A stretch of DNA of 64,000 bases. Source: Hyphomicrobiales bacterium. Lineage in GTDB: Bacteria > Pseudomonadota > Alphaproteobacteria > Rhizobiales > Devosiaceae. A program made the position numbers and the translations under genes. The notes beneath the pieces were generated by a model. That model saw only the letters and a list, made by a program, of their open reading frames with translations, made no database searches and was not told where the DNA came from. Within the stretch, counting starts at the first letter, position 1, and the number at the start of each line of letters is the position of its first letter. Below are positions 8,826-18,400 of this stretch, piece after piece. The DNA lies in assembly GCA_004144345.1 (NCBI GenBank), contig SEEL01000019.1:1-64000 (forward strand), given 5' to 3'.

Positions 8826-9758
8826 CTACACGCTGCTCGTGTCGCACTGCGTCGGGTCGCCGCTTTCATAGCCGCGGCGGAACCACTCCATGCGCTGCTC
8901 CGACGTGCCATGCGTGAACTGGCTCGACGGGACGCGCCCGCCGGTCAACCGGTCGTCGCCGATCTGGTTGGCGGCGTTGATCGCCTCTTCCACATCGCCA
9001 GCCTCGAGGAAGCCCGCTTCGAACTCCGCCTTCGCCCAGGTGCCAGCGAAGCAGTCGGCCTGCAGTTCCACCTGCACCGACGCGTGGTTCGCCTGTTCCT
9101 GCGACATCGTCTGCCGCGCCCGGTTGAAGTCGGGCAGCACGCCGATCAGCTGCTGCACGTGGTGGCCGACCTCATGGGCAATCACATAGGCCTGCGCGAA
9201 ATCGCCCGGCGCGCCGAACTGGCGGCGCAGCTGCTCGTAGAAGCTGAGGTCGACATAGACCTTCTGGTCGGTGGGGCAATAGAACGGCCCGCTCGACTGG
9301 TCCGCCACGCCGCAACCCGATTGCGTCTGCCCGGAAAACAGCACCACCTTCGGCGCGACGTAATTGCTGCCCTGCGCGCGGAAATACTGGCCCCAGTAAT
9401 CCTCGGTGTCCTTCACCATCACGCCGACGAACTGCGTCAGTTCATCCTGGTTGGCGTTCTGCGGCGGCAGTGTCTGCTGGAAGGGCACATTGGTCGAACT
9501 GTCGCCACCGGTCAGAATCGACAGCGGGTTGATCCCCATCACCAGCGCGATGCCGATGAACACGATCACGATGATGATGCCGCTCATCCCGCCGCCGGAG
9601 CGCCCGGTCGGCAGGCGGAAACCACCGCCCTGCCCGAGCGGCGAATTGCCCAGACCACCGCCGCGGCCGAAGCCGCCGCCCAGTCCGCCACCGCCGCTGC
9701 GCTGGCCGCGCCGGTCCTCGATGTTCGAGCTACCCTGCCGGCCCTGCCATTTCACCAT
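8826..9758 (-). CDS. neutral zinc metallopeptidase (YpfJ family)
   Basis: MVKWQGRQGSSNIEDRRGQR; one TM; AYVIAHEVGHHVQQ (HExxH); DCFAGTWA; HGTSEQRMEWFRRGY. Confidence 0.9.
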   Translation of the reverse strand: MVKWQGRQGSSNIEDRRGQRSGGGGLGGGFGRGGGLGNSPLGQGGGFRLPTGRSGGGMSGIIIVIVFIGIALVMGINPLSILTGGDSSTNVPFQQTLPPQNANQDELTQFVGVMVKDTEDYWGQYFRAQGSNYVAPKVVLFSGQTQSGCGVADQSSGPFYCPTDQKVYVDLSFYEQLRRQFGAPGDFAQAYVIAHEVGHHVQQLIGVLPDFNRARQTMSQEQANHASVQVELQADCFAGTWAKAEFEAGFLEAGDVEEAINAANQIGDDRLTGGRVPSSQFTHGTSEQRMEWFRRGYESGDPTQCDTSSV

Positions 9759-9970
9759 TTCGACGCTCTCCTAATTCGCCCCGATCATAGGGCGCTGCGG
9801 CGCACAACGCCAGAATTTGACCACCCGGTCCAATTTTGACAGTCTGGCGATGCCGAAGTCATCGCAGCGTCACCTCGACCCGGCAAGACCAGATTGCTCG
9901 TCCGTGCGGCACTCAACTGGTAACCGTGACTGTCCGTTCCCGAACGAGCCCATTTCATTGGGAGAACGAC

Positions 9971-11947
9971 ATGCATCTCAACATTTCGCGGCGCGCCTTC
10001 CTGGCCGGTTCGGCCAGTGCGGGTGCCCTCATCGTCATGCACCCCTTCGCCGTCCAGGCGCAGGCCAACCAGGCCCATTTGCGCCTGATCGAGACCACCG
10101 ATCTGCATGTCGCCGTCTACCCCTATGACTATTTCGCCGACGCCCCCAACGACACCATGGGCCTCGCCCGCACCGCCACGCTCATCGAGAACATCCGCGC
10201 CGAAGCCGGCAATTCGATTCTCGTCGACAATGGCGACGTCATCCAGGGCAATCCGCTCGGCGATTATGTCGCCTATGAGCGAGGCCTCGACGGCAAGCCG
10301 CATCCCTCTATCGCCGCCATGAACACCCTCGGCTACGAAGTCGGCACGCTCGGCAATCACGAATTCAACTACGGCCTCGATTTCCTCGACAAGGCGCTCG
10401 CCGGCGCCAATTTCCCCTTCGTCTCCGCCAATCTGGTCAAGGGCGAGCTCGGCGCTGATCCCTTGAGCGACACCACCTACATCGCCCCCTATCGCATCGT
10501 CGAAAAGCAGATCACCGACGGCGCCGGCGCCACCTCCACCATCAAGATCGGCTTCATCGGCTTCCTGCCGCCGCAGATCATGACCTGGGACGCCAACAAT
10601 CTCACCGGCAAGGTCAACACCCGCGACATCGTCGAGACCGCCCGGGCCTATGTGCCAAAGATGCAGGCGGAAGGCGCCCAGCTCATCGTCGCCCTCTCCC
10701 ATTCCGGCATCGCCGCCGATCAGGGCGCCGGCGCCGAGAACGCCTCGCTGCAACTCGCGGCCGTTGACGGCATCGACGTCGTCCTCACCGGCCACCAGCA
10801 TCTCGTCTTCCCCAATTCGAAGGATTTCGAGGGCCTCGACGGCGCCGATCTCGAAAAGGGCACCCTCGCCGGCAAGCCCGCCGTGATGGCCGGCTTCTGG
10901 GGCTCGCATATGGGCCTCATCGATCTGCTGCTCGAAAAGACCGCCGACGGCAACTGGACCATCGCCTCGCACACCTCCGAAGCCCGTCCGATTTTCGAAC
11001 GCGTCGACGGCAAGGTCGTGCCCACCGTCGAGAGCGAGCCGGAGGTGCTGGAGTCCGTTGCCTCCGAGCATGAAGCCGCGCTCGAATATGTCCGTCGCGC
11101 TGTCGGCGAGACCGCCGCGCCGCTCCACTCCTACTTCGCCCTCGTCGCCGACGATCCCTCGGTGCAGATCGTCAACATCGCGCAGACCTGGTATCTGAGC
11201 CAGATGCAGAAGGGCTCCAGCTGGGACGGCGTTCCACTGCTCTCCGCCGCCGCGCCCTTCAAGGCCGGTGGCCGTGGCGGCCCGGACTACTACACCGACG
11301 TCGCCATCGGCCCCGTCGCCATCAAGAACGTCGCCGATCTCTATCTCTACCCCAACACCATCCAGGCGGTCCGCATCAAGGGCTCCGACGTCAAGGAATG
11401 GCTCGAACGCTCGGCCGGCATCTTCAACCAGATCGCCGCAGGCGGCGCCGCCGACCAGCCGCTGATCAACCTCGATTTCCCTGCCTACAATTTCGACGTC
11501 ATCGACGGCGTCACCTACAAGATCGACGTCAGCCAGCCGAGCCGCTACTCCGTTGACGGCAAGGAACTGGTCAACCCCGACGCGCATCGCATCATCGATC
11601 TGATGTTCGACGGCAAGCCGATCGACCCCGAACAGGACTTCGTCGTCGCCACCAACAATTATCGCGGCGGCGGCGGTGGCAACTTCCCCGGCATCACCGG
11701 CGACAAGGTCGTGTTCAAGGGTCCCGACACCAATCGTGACCTGCTGATCCGCTACATCGTCGACCAGAAGACCATCCAGCCCAAGGCCGACAGCAACTGG
11801 TCCCTCGCCCCGCTCGGCGGCACCACGGTCCTGTTCGACACCGGCCCGAAAGCCAAGGACCACCTCGCCGACGTCACCGCCGTAAAAATCGAACCCACCG
11901 GCACCACCACCGAAGCCGGCTTCGCCACCTACCGCATCACCCTGTAG
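9971..11947 (+). CDS. cpdB: bifunctional 2',3'-cyclic-nucleotide 2'-phosphodiesterase/3'-nucleotidase, periplasmic (Tat signal)
   Basis: [22 protein letters not shown] Tat-like signal; [58 protein letters not shown]. Confidence 0.88.
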   Translation: MHLNISRRAFLAGSASAGALIVMHPFAVQAQANQAHLRLIETTDLHVAVYPYDYFADAPNDTMGLARTATLIENIRAEAGNSILVDNGDVIQGNPLGDYVAYERGLDGKPHPSIAAMNTLGYEVGTLGNHEFNYGLDFLDKALAGANFPFVSANLVKGELGADPLSDTTYIAPYRIVEKQITDGAGATSTIKIGFIGFLPPQIMTWDANNLTGKVNTRDIVETARAYVPKMQAEGAQLIVALSHSGIAADQGAGAENASLQLAAVDGIDVVLTGHQHLVFPNSKDFEGLDGADLEKGTLAGKPAVMAGFWGSHMGLIDLLLEKTADGNWTIASHTSEARPIFERVDGKVVPTVESEPEVLESVASEHEAALEYVRRAVGETAAPLHSYFALVADDPSVQIVNIAQTWYLSQMQKGSSWDGVPLLSAAAPFKAGGRGGPDYYTDVAIGPVAIKNVADLYLYPNTIQAVRIKGSDVKEWLERSAGIFNQIAAGGAADQPLINLDFPAYNFDVIDGVTYKIDVSQPSRYSVDGKELVNPDAHRIIDLMFDGKPIDPEQDFVVATNNYRGGGGGNFPGITGDKVVFKGPDTNRDLLIRYIVDQKTIQPKADSNWSLAPLGGTTVLFDTGPKAKDHLADVTAVKIEPTGTTTEAGFATYRITL

Positions 11948-11968
11948 CCGGCCCGAAGTCTGGATATC

Positions 11969-12014
11969 CTCCCCCGCTTGCGGGGGAGGGGGACCGGCAA
12001 AGCCGGTGGTGGGG
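11969..12014. repeat. two-hairpin dispersed repeat, copy 1
   Basis: CTCCCCCG-CTTG-CGGGGGAG, then ACCGGC-AAA-GCCGGT and a GGTGGGGG tail; same layout as 49171-49218. Confidence 0.75.
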
Positions 12015-12050
12015 GCGACCACAAGCACCGGGGCCCTGTACCCCCACCAC

Positions 12051-12130
12051 GTCATTCCCGCGCAGGCGGGAATCCAGGGCAGTCGGCACAGTGGTCGTGG
12101 CCCCTGGATCCCCGCCTGCGCGGGGATGAC
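12051..12130. repeat. REP/BIME-like pair of inverted GTCATTCCCGCGCAGGCGGGAATCCAGGG units
   Basis: 29-nt arms 12051-12079 and 12102-12130 are inverted copies (27/29 matches); each arm is itself a hairpin. Confidence 0.85.
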
Positions 12131-12299
12131 GTTCGGCAGGAACCGTCGCATCGGATTCGCACGAATCTACGTATTAATCCGCACCCCCAAAAACGCTTAA
12201 CTCAACTAGCGATTTCCCCAGCAAGCTCTAGGCGCACACCCCGATTTTGGGCCAACTTATCCACGTCCCCCCGGAGCGGGTGTAAACTCCCCTCAGCTG

Positions 12300-12580
12300 G
12301 GTCGCACGGACGGAGTTCGCGACGAAGGACGCGCTCCAGCAAGCGGGCGGGTGGGAGCGTCTCCCACCTGGGCCCCATGGGTTATGCGACGGACTGAAGT
12401 CCGTACGGCCGCATGGGGATCTGAAATCCCGCGCCCCGAGGCGTCGTGTGCCTCTCTATCTGAAACATCGAGGCGTACGCGCCTCGGGGCCCCGTCCACT
12501 TCCCCCGCAACCGGAGGCTCATCACCGATGGACGATGACTCACGCCCACGCAGCAATTGCCGAGCCCTCTCGGGATCGGC
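12300..12580. ncRNA. candidate structured RNA of unknown family (orientation uncertain)
   Basis: Series of perfect hairpins including GGTGGGAG-CGT-CTCCCACC, ACGGAC-TGAA-GTCCGT, GCCCCGAGGCG...CGCCTCGGGGC and CCCCCG-CAAC-CGGAGG inside GTCCA/TGGAC; no convincing ORF. Confidence 0.5.
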
Positions 12581-12611
12581 CGGACAGAGTGCCCACCGCC
12601 GCGCAAATAAA

Positions 12612-12644
12612 TTGAGCCCGGCCCCACATTGACGTATACGTCAA
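12612..12644 (+). promoter_or_regulatory. putative promoter (TTGAGC-N17-TATACG) overlapped by palindromic operator TTGACGTATACGTCAA (12629-12644)
   Basis: Perfect 16-bp palindrome covering the predicted -10, directly upstream of the MaoC-like genes. Confidence 0.6.
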
Positions 12645-12649
12645 CGATC

Positions 12650-13144
12650 ATGAACCCCATCACCGAGAACCGCCGCCACTACGAGGACCTCGTGGAAGGT
12701 GAGACCATCGACCTCGGCCGCATCGCGGTCAGCAAGGAGATGATCACCGGCTTCGCGCGCGAGTTCGACCCCTTCCCCTTCCACCTCGACGAAGCGGCGG
12801 CGAAGGCATCACTGCTCGGCGGCCTCGCCTCCTCCGGCTGGCAGACCGCGGCGCTGACCCTGCGCATGCTCGGCGACACCTTCCTAACGAGGATCGCCTC
12901 GATGGGCGGCCTCGGCTTCTCCGACCTCAAATGGAAGAAGCCCGTGATGGTCGACGACACCATCACCGGCACCGCCACCATCGCCGCGTTGCGCCGCTCG
13001 CGCCATCATCCCGAGCGCGGCATCGTCACCGTCGATCTCGACGTGCGCAACCAGCGCGGCGAGCCGGTGATGACCATGCGCCTCGCCAATTTGGTCGAAC
13101 TGCGCGATCCCTCCTTGCCGCTGGTCGAGGGAGAAAACCCATGA
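12650..13144 (+). CDS. MaoC family dehydratase
   Basis: MNPITENRRHYEDLVEGETIDLGRIAVSKEMITGFAREFDPFPFHLDEAAAKASLLGGLASSGWQTAA; hot-dog hydratase pattern. Confidence 0.85.
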   Translation: MNPITENRRHYEDLVEGETIDLGRIAVSKEMITGFAREFDPFPFHLDEAAAKASLLGGLASSGWQTAALTLRMLGDTFLTRIASMGGLGFSDLKWKKPVMVDDTITGTATIAALRRSRHHPERGIVTVDLDVRNQRGEPVMTMRLANLVELRDPSLPLVEGENP

Positions 13145-13701
13145 CCCGCTGGTTCGAGGACATCACGCTCGACGAAGCCTTCCCGCTCGGCAGCCATCAC
13201 TTCACCGAGGCCGAGATCATCCGCTTCGGCCAACTCTACGATCCGCAATATTTCCACGTCGATCCTGAAGCCGCCAGGCACTCGCACTTCGGCGGTCTAG
13301 TTGCCTCGGGCTGGCACACCGTCAGCGTCGGCCACCGCCACATGGTCGATGCGCTCTTTGCCGAAGAGGATCGCCTGCGTGGCGAGGGCAAGGAGCCGGG
13401 CGTCTCTGGCCCCTCCCCCGGCGTCAACAAGATGCAGTTCAAGGCGCCTGTGCGCCCCGGCGATACCGTCACCTACACGCTCACCGTCACCGGCAAGCGC
13501 CCCTCCAACTCTATTCCGGGCTGGGGCCTGCTGTTCAACACGCTCGAAGCGGTGAACCAGCATGGCGAGCTGGTCTACCACGCCGAACTCGTCGGCTTTT
13601 CCAAATTGCGCGATTATCGGATGCCGATCGGCCTGCGGCTCTACCTGGCGTTGACCCGACTCCCTGTTTTGGGGAAAGTCCTCGCCAAACGCACCGGATG
13701 A
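13141..13701 (+). CDS. MaoC family dehydratase, second copy
   Basis: MTRWFEDITLDEAFPLGSHHFTEAEIIRFGQLYDPQYFHVDPEAARHSHFGGLVASGWHT; ATGA overlap. Confidence 0.85.
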   Translation: MTRWFEDITLDEAFPLGSHHFTEAEIIRFGQLYDPQYFHVDPEAARHSHFGGLVASGWHTVSVGHRHMVDALFAEEDRLRGEGKEPGVSGPSPGVNKMQFKAPVRPGDTVTYTLTVTGKRPSNSIPGWGLLFNTLEAVNQHGELVYHAELVGFSKLRDYRMPIGLRLYLALTRLPVLGKVLAKRTG

Positions 13702-13705
13702 GTTA

Positions 13706-14062
13706 ATGCGCACCATCGCCCTTGCCCTGAGCTTCGTGACGCTCGCTGCCCCCGCCCTCGCCCAGGGTACCAATGTCAGTCCCGCCGAGGGCAATTGGGG
13801 CTGCATCGCGCTCATCGACAACACCAAGGCGGGCCTGCTCACCGTCTTCGCCGGCTCCTATGGCTACGCCTCCGCCAATTTCGGTTCCGCCGCCTCCGGC
13901 ACCGGCGACGCCGAAATGGGCTCCGACGGCGTCCGCTTCCTCAATGGCAGCCTCGCCACCATCGGGATCGGCTATGGCCTCGTGACCTTCGATCCGGCAG
14001 GGGGCGATGTGCTGACCCTCTACAATCCGGAAAAGGCCGTGCTCGTCTGTAAGCCGCGCTGA
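13706..14062 (+). CDS. hypothetical secreted protein
   Basis: Signal peptide MRTIALALSFVTLAAPALAQ; 118 aa. Confidence 0.6.
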   Translation: MRTIALALSFVTLAAPALAQGTNVSPAEGNWGCIALIDNTKAGLLTVFAGSYGYASANFGSAASGTGDAEMGSDGVRFLNGSLATIGIGYGLVTFDPAGGDVLTLYNPEKAVLVCKPR

Positions 14063-14063
14063 G

Positions 14064-14894
14064 ATGACCTTCGCCGTCTTCGGCATTGTCCTCTTCGCCG
14101 CCGCTCTCCACGCCGTCTGGAACGCCATCGTCAAGGCCGGCAGCGATACGCTGCTGACCACCATCCTCGTCGCCGCCTCGGCTGCGCTGGTCGGCATCGT
14201 CACCCTGCCCTTCCTGCCGCCCGTGGCCCCCGCTGCCTGGCCCTATCTCGCCATCTCCGCCGTGCTCGAGATCGCCTATTACGCCCTCATCGCCGGGGCC
14301 TATCGCCAGGCCGACATGAGCCGCGCCTATCCCGTGATGCGCGGCACCCCGCCGCTGATCGTCGCGCTGGTCTCGTCGCTGGCGCTCGGCATGCATCTGT
14401 CGCCGATCGGCTGGGCCGGTGTGCTCCTCGTCTCGCTCGGCCTCCTCAGCCTGACGCTGATCGGCCGCACCGCCGAACCGCAGCGGCTCGGCCTCGCCAT
14501 GATCAATGCGCTGGTCATCGCCTCCTACACGCTGGTCGACGGCTTCGGCGTGCGCGCCTCCGGTGCACCGGTCACCTACACCATGTGGATCTTCGTTCTA
14601 ACCGGCGTACCGCTGGCGCTCTGGGCGCTGCTCCGCCGGCCCGACATCATCGGCTATGCCCGCAGCAACTGGGCCCTCGGCGTCGCCGGTGGCTTCGGCA
14701 CGCTCATCTCCTACGGCCTCGTCCTCTGGGCCATGACCGAGGCGCCGATCCCGATCGTCGCGGCGCTGCGCGAAACCTCGATCCTCTTCGGCACCGCCAT
14801 CGCCGCCTTCGTGCTGCGCGAGCGCGTCACCACGGCCCGCGTTGCCGCCGTACTGGTCATTGCCGCCGGCGCTGTGGTGCTGAAACTCGCCTAG
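14064..14894 (+). CDS. EamA/DMT family transporter
   Basis: MTFAVFGIVLFAAALHAVWNAIVKAGSD, SRAYPVMRGTPPLIV; ~10 TM. Confidence 0.85.
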   Translation: MTFAVFGIVLFAAALHAVWNAIVKAGSDTLLTTILVAASAALVGIVTLPFLPPVAPAAWPYLAISAVLEIAYYALIAGAYRQADMSRAYPVMRGTPPLIVALVSSLALGMHLSPIGWAGVLLVSLGLLSLTLIGRTAEPQRLGLAMINALVIASYTLVDGFGVRASGAPVTYTMWIFVLTGVPLALWALLRRPDIIGYARSNWALGVAGGFGTLISYGLVLWAMTEAPIPIVAALRETSILFGTAIAAFVLRERVTTARVAAVLVIAAGAVVLKLA

Positions 14895-15201
14895 GGTTGA
14901 CCGCGCCGCTACGCATCCCTATGTTCCGCCACCTAACCGAGAGGTCTCGCCAGCAAATGATCTGAGTAATCGAGCGGACGCCAAAGCATCTCCCCTCCCA
15001 CGCCCCGCGTGCGGGTGGTGGTGCAGGATTGCCGGCGAACTCGATGTACCAGATCCAGGCGAAGACTTCGTCCGGCTCTCCCCGTCCCTAGAACTCCATC
15101 GCCCTTAGTTTTGGCCGCGCCGCGCGATCGCTTGCGATTTCACGCGTGCGCCCTGCTCCCCGCTGTCCGCTTCCATGCGCGACCGGGGAAGGAGTGAACT
15201 C

Positions 15202-15357
15202 ATGCCCAAATTCATCACCTACCAACGTCCCGCTCCCATCAACAAGCAGAACTGGAACGGTACTTCAAAGCAGCAACCCATCCCCCGCCGTACGCCAGGC
15301 GAGGTCAAGCCTGCCCCGACTGTGCCGAGCCTCGATGCGCTGCTGAAGAAGGACTGA
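15202..15357 (+). CDS. small basic hypothetical protein (51 aa)
   Basis: MPKFITYQRPAPINKQNWNGTSKQQPIPRRTPGEVKPAPTVPSLDALLKKD; upstream GGAAGGAG SD. Confidence 0.55.
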   Translation: MPKFITYQRPAPINKQNWNGTSKQQPIPRRTPGEVKPAPTVPSLDALLKKD

Positions 15358-15389
15358 CAATTCCGAGGCGGTGGCCGCGTGCCGCCGCC

Positions 15390-15920
15390 TCAATGCCCCG
15401 GAAACGGCACGAGGCTCTCGATCTTGACGCCGAGCGCCCTGAGCTTTTCCGCCCCGCCAAGGTCGAACAGATCGATCACGAAGCCTGCATTCTCGACGAC
15501 CGCCCCGGTGCGCCGCAGCAGGCCCACCGCCGCCACCGCCGTACCGCCGGTCGCGATCAGATCGTCGATCAGCAGCACCTTGTGCACATCGGTCAGCACA
15601 TCGGCATGGATCTCGATCGTATCGACGCCATATTCAAGCGTGTAGTTCTGCCCGATCGTCGCGCCCGGCAGCTTGCCCCGCTTGCGGATTGGCACGAAGC
15701 CGACACCCATCTCGATCGCGACGCCAGCGCCGAAGATGAACCCCCGCGCCTCGATCCCTGCGACATGCGTGATGCCGAGGTCGCGATGCGCGTCGGCCAG
15801 CCGCTTTATGCTCTCCCTGAACCCCTGCGGGTGCTCGATCAGCGTGGTGATGTCGCGAAACAGGATTCCGGGCTTTGGATAGTCCGGGATGGAACGGATC
15901 AGCGATTTGAGGTCGAGCAT
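15390..15920 (-). CDS. apt: adenine phosphoribosyltransferase
   Basis: LIRSIPDYPKPGILFRDITTL, GIEARGFIFGAGVA, VLLIDDLIATGGTAVAA. Confidence 0.96.
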   Translation of the reverse strand: MLDLKSLIRSIPDYPKPGILFRDITTLIEHPQGFRESIKRLADAHRDLGITHVAGIEARGFIFGAGVAIEMGVGFVPIRKRGKLPGATIGQNYTLEYGVDTIEIHADVLTDVHKVLLIDDLIATGGTAVAAVGLLRRTGAVVENAGFVIDLFDLGGAEKLRALGVKIESLVPFPGH

Positions 15921-16114
15921 CAGTCGCGCTTCATCAACTTGCGGGCCAGCACGCCGGCGCGATAGGCGGTGTCGAGCGTGGCATCGGCGGCCTTCTGGCG
16001 CAGCTGCGGCGTCACCAGATGCGGCGCGGCCTTCACGGCAGCGCGCACCACCGGATGGCGGACAACGGTCACGGCAACGCCGATAAGGGTCGCGGCAGTA
16101 CGGATCGGCGACAT
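15920..16114 (-). CDS. small hypothetical protein upstream of apt
   Basis: 64 aa ORF abutting the apt start. Confidence 0.45.
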   Translation of the reverse strand: MSPIRTAATLIGVAVTVVRHPVVRAAVKAAPHLVTPQLRQKAADATLDTAYRAGVLARKLMKRD

Positions 16115-16176
16115 GGCTCTATCCTCGCAAAGCGTCGGGCCAATTTAGCCCAGCCGGGCCGCCCGCGCCAAGCAAC

Positions 16177-16200
16177 AAAAAGGGCGCCGAAGCGCCCTTT
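16177..16200 (-). terminator. rho-independent terminator of the bc1 operon
   Basis: On the minus strand AAAGGGCGC-TTCG-GCGCCCTTTTT, just downstream of the cytochrome c1 gene. Confidence 0.85.
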
Positions 16201-16224
16201 CAAATTCAGCATTCAGTGCCGGGC

Positions 16225-17091
16225 TCAGTGCTCGACCTTGCGCCATAGGCGCTGCTTGACGAACCACATCAGCGCCGCGAACAGCAGCAGGAAGGTCAGC
16301 ACGCGGAAACCCGCCGATTTGTGCTCGTTGAGATGCGGCTCAGCCACCCACATCAGGAACGCCGAAACGTCCTTGGAGTACTGGTCGGCCGTCAGCATCT
16401 CGGCCGGCACGTCCGAACCGTCCGCATTGGCATAGGCAACCTGCCCGTCCGAGAACGGCGGCGGCATGCCAATGGCGTGGCCCGGGAACACTTCGTTGAA
16501 GAACTTGCCGTCGGGCAGCACATAGGGCTGACCCTGGCTGTCGACCGTACCGGCCGGCACTTCCTCTTCGTAGCCCACGAGGAGGGCGTGCATGTAGTCC
16601 ACGCCGCCTTCCGAATAGGTGGTGAAGTAGTTGAATACCCAGTTCGGGAACGCGTCATTCACCTTGCGGGCCTTGGCGATCACCGACAGATCGGGCGGCA
16701 CGAGGCCGAAGGCGGCGGCGAGATCGGCGTCGCTCTGGCCGGTCCCCGGCCAGGCGTCGGACGGCAGCGCCTTGCGCGAGCCTTCCGGTGCTTCCGGATC
16801 GACGACGGTGTACTCGGCGGCCAGCGCCTTCACCTGCGCCTCGGAGAACTCCGGCCCGCCGGGCTGCTCGAGGTTCCGGAACGACAGCAGGCGTGCCGAG
16901 TGGCAGCTCGCGCAGACTTCGCGGAACACCTGGAAACCGCGCTGCAGCTGGTTCTGGTCATACTTGCCAAACAGGCCGGCAAAGCTCCAGTGCTGCTTTT
17001 CGATGTGCGCGCCTTGTTCGGCCGCAGCGACCGGCAGGGCCAGACCTACAGCGAGCAGGCCGGCAGCGAAAATGGTCGAGATCTTGATCAT
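16225..17091 (-). CDS. petC: cytochrome c1
   Basis: Signal peptide; VCASCHSARLLSFRNL haem site; C-terminal TM anchor. Confidence 0.93.
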   Translation of the reverse strand: MIKISTIFAAGLLAVGLALPVAAAEQGAHIEKQHWSFAGLFGKYDQNQLQRGFQVFREVCASCHSARLLSFRNLEQPGGPEFSEAQVKALAAEYTVVDPEAPEGSRKALPSDAWPGTGQSDADLAAAFGLVPPDLSVIAKARKVNDAFPNWVFNYFTTYSEGGVDYMHALLVGYEEEVPAGTVDSQGQPYVLPDGKFFNEVFPGHAIGMPPPFSDGQVAYANADGSDVPAEMLTADQYSKDVSAFLMWVAEPHLNEHKSAGFRVLTFLLLFAALMWFVKQRLWRKVEH

Positions 17092-17111
17092 TCTGTTGCG
17101 GTCCTGAGCGG

Positions 17112-18386
17112 TCAATTCGTGGCCGGGGCGTGCTTGAGCACGGACTCGGAGATGGAGTTCGGCAGCGGCTTCGGCTTCTCGAACCGGCTAAGCAGCGGCA
17201 GGATGATGAGGAAGTAGCCGAAATAATAGGCCACCGAGAGCTTCGAAGTATCAGCCACGGTCAGACCACCGATGATCTTCATGTCCGCAGCCTGCGCGCC
17301 ATACCAGGTGAGCAGCACGAAGTTCGCCACGAACACCCAGTAGAACCACTTGAAAGTCGGGCGGAACGTCCCCGAGCGAACCTTGTGCGTATCCAGCCAG
17401 GGCAGGAAGAACAGGATCACGATCGAGCCACCGAAGGCGATGACGCCGAGCAGCTTGCTGTCGAGGATGAAGTTGAAGTCGATGGCGCGCAGGATCGCAT
17501 AGAACGGCAGGAAGTACCATTCCGGAACGATGTGCGGCGGCGTCACCAGCGGGTTGGCTTCGATGTAATTGTCCGGATGGCCGAGGATATCCGGCGCAAA
17601 GAACACGAACCAGGCGAAGGGGATGCAGAACACCACAATCGCGAACAGGTCCTTCATCGTGTAGAACGGATGGAACGGCACCGTGTCGCGATTGGACTTC
17701 ACTTCGACGCCGATCGGGTTGTTGTTACCCGGCACATGCAGCGCCCAGATGTGGAGCCCGACCACCGCCGCGATGATGAACGGCAGCAGGTAGTGCAGCG
17801 AGAAGAAGCGGTTGAGCGTCGGGTTGTCGACCGCGAAGCCGCCACGCAGCAAGTGCAGGATCGGTTCGCCGACAATCGGGATCGCCGCGAAGATGTTGGT
17901 GATCACCTGCGCCGCCCAGAAGCTCATCTGGCCCCACGGCAACACGTAGCCGAAGAACGCCGTGCCCATCATGAGCACGAAGATGATGACGCCCAGGATC
18001 CACAGGATCTCGCGCGGCGCCTTGTACGAGCCGAAATACAGCCCGCGGAAAATGTGCAGATAGACGGCGAGGAAGAACATCGAGGCGCCCACGGCGTGGG
18101 TCGCCTGGATCATGCGGCCGCCGTTCACGTCGCGGCGGATATGCTCCACCGAGTCGAAGGCCATGCTGATATGCGGTGTATAGTGCATCGCCAGGATAAT
18201 GCCGGTGACGATCTGCACGGCCAGCATGAAGGTCAGGATCGCGCCGCCGGTCCACCAGTAATTGAGGTTCTTCGGCGTCGGGAAGTCGATGATGGTCGCC
18301 TTGGCGAAGCGAACGAGCGGCAGGCGCTCATCCAGCCACTTTTCGACCGGGTTGGTGGGATTGTAGTTGCTCTCGTGCGCGGACAT
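17112..18386 (-). CDS. petB: cytochrome b (bc1 complex)
   Basis: [62 protein letters not shown]. Confidence 0.96.
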   Translation of the reverse strand: MSAHESNYNPTNPVEKWLDERLPLVRFAKATIIDFPTPKNLNYWWTGGAILTFMLAVQIVTGIILAMHYTPHISMAFDSVEHIRRDVNGGRMIQATHAVGASMFFLAVYLHIFRGLYFGSYKAPREILWILGVIIFVLMMGTAFFGYVLPWGQMSFWAAQVITNIFAAIPIVGEPILHLLRGGFAVDNPTLNRFFSLHYLLPFIIAAVVGLHIWALHVPGNNNPIGVEVKSNRDTVPFHPFYTMKDLFAIVVFCIPFAWFVFFAPDILGHPDNYIEANPLVTPPHIVPEWYFLPFYAILRAIDFNFILDSKLLGVIAFGGSIVILFFLPWLDTHKVRSGTFRPTFKWFYWVFVANFVLLTWYGAQAADMKIIGGLTVADTSKLSVAYYFGYFLIILPLLSRFEKPKPLPNSISESVLKHAPATN

Positions 18387-18400
18387 CTAAGTCTCTTCCC

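Noticed and set aside
12051-12130. Possible CRISPR array
   Set aside because: Only two units in inverted orientation with no regular spacers; fits a REP/BIME element.
9785-12151. 788-aa antisense ORF opposite cpdB
   Set aside because: Glycine/aspartate/valine-rich shadow ORF typical of high-GC antisense frames; the + strand encodes a clear CpdB-type enzyme.
12257-12265. TTATCCACG, a DnaA-box-like 9-mer
   Set aside because: Single near-match; no cluster of boxes, no AT-rich unwinding region and no ori-linked genes nearby.
12293-12556. ORFs across the structured element near 12.3-12.6 kb
   Set aside because: Arg/Pro/Ser-rich composition, no SD, interrupted by perfect palindromes; better explained as structured RNA.
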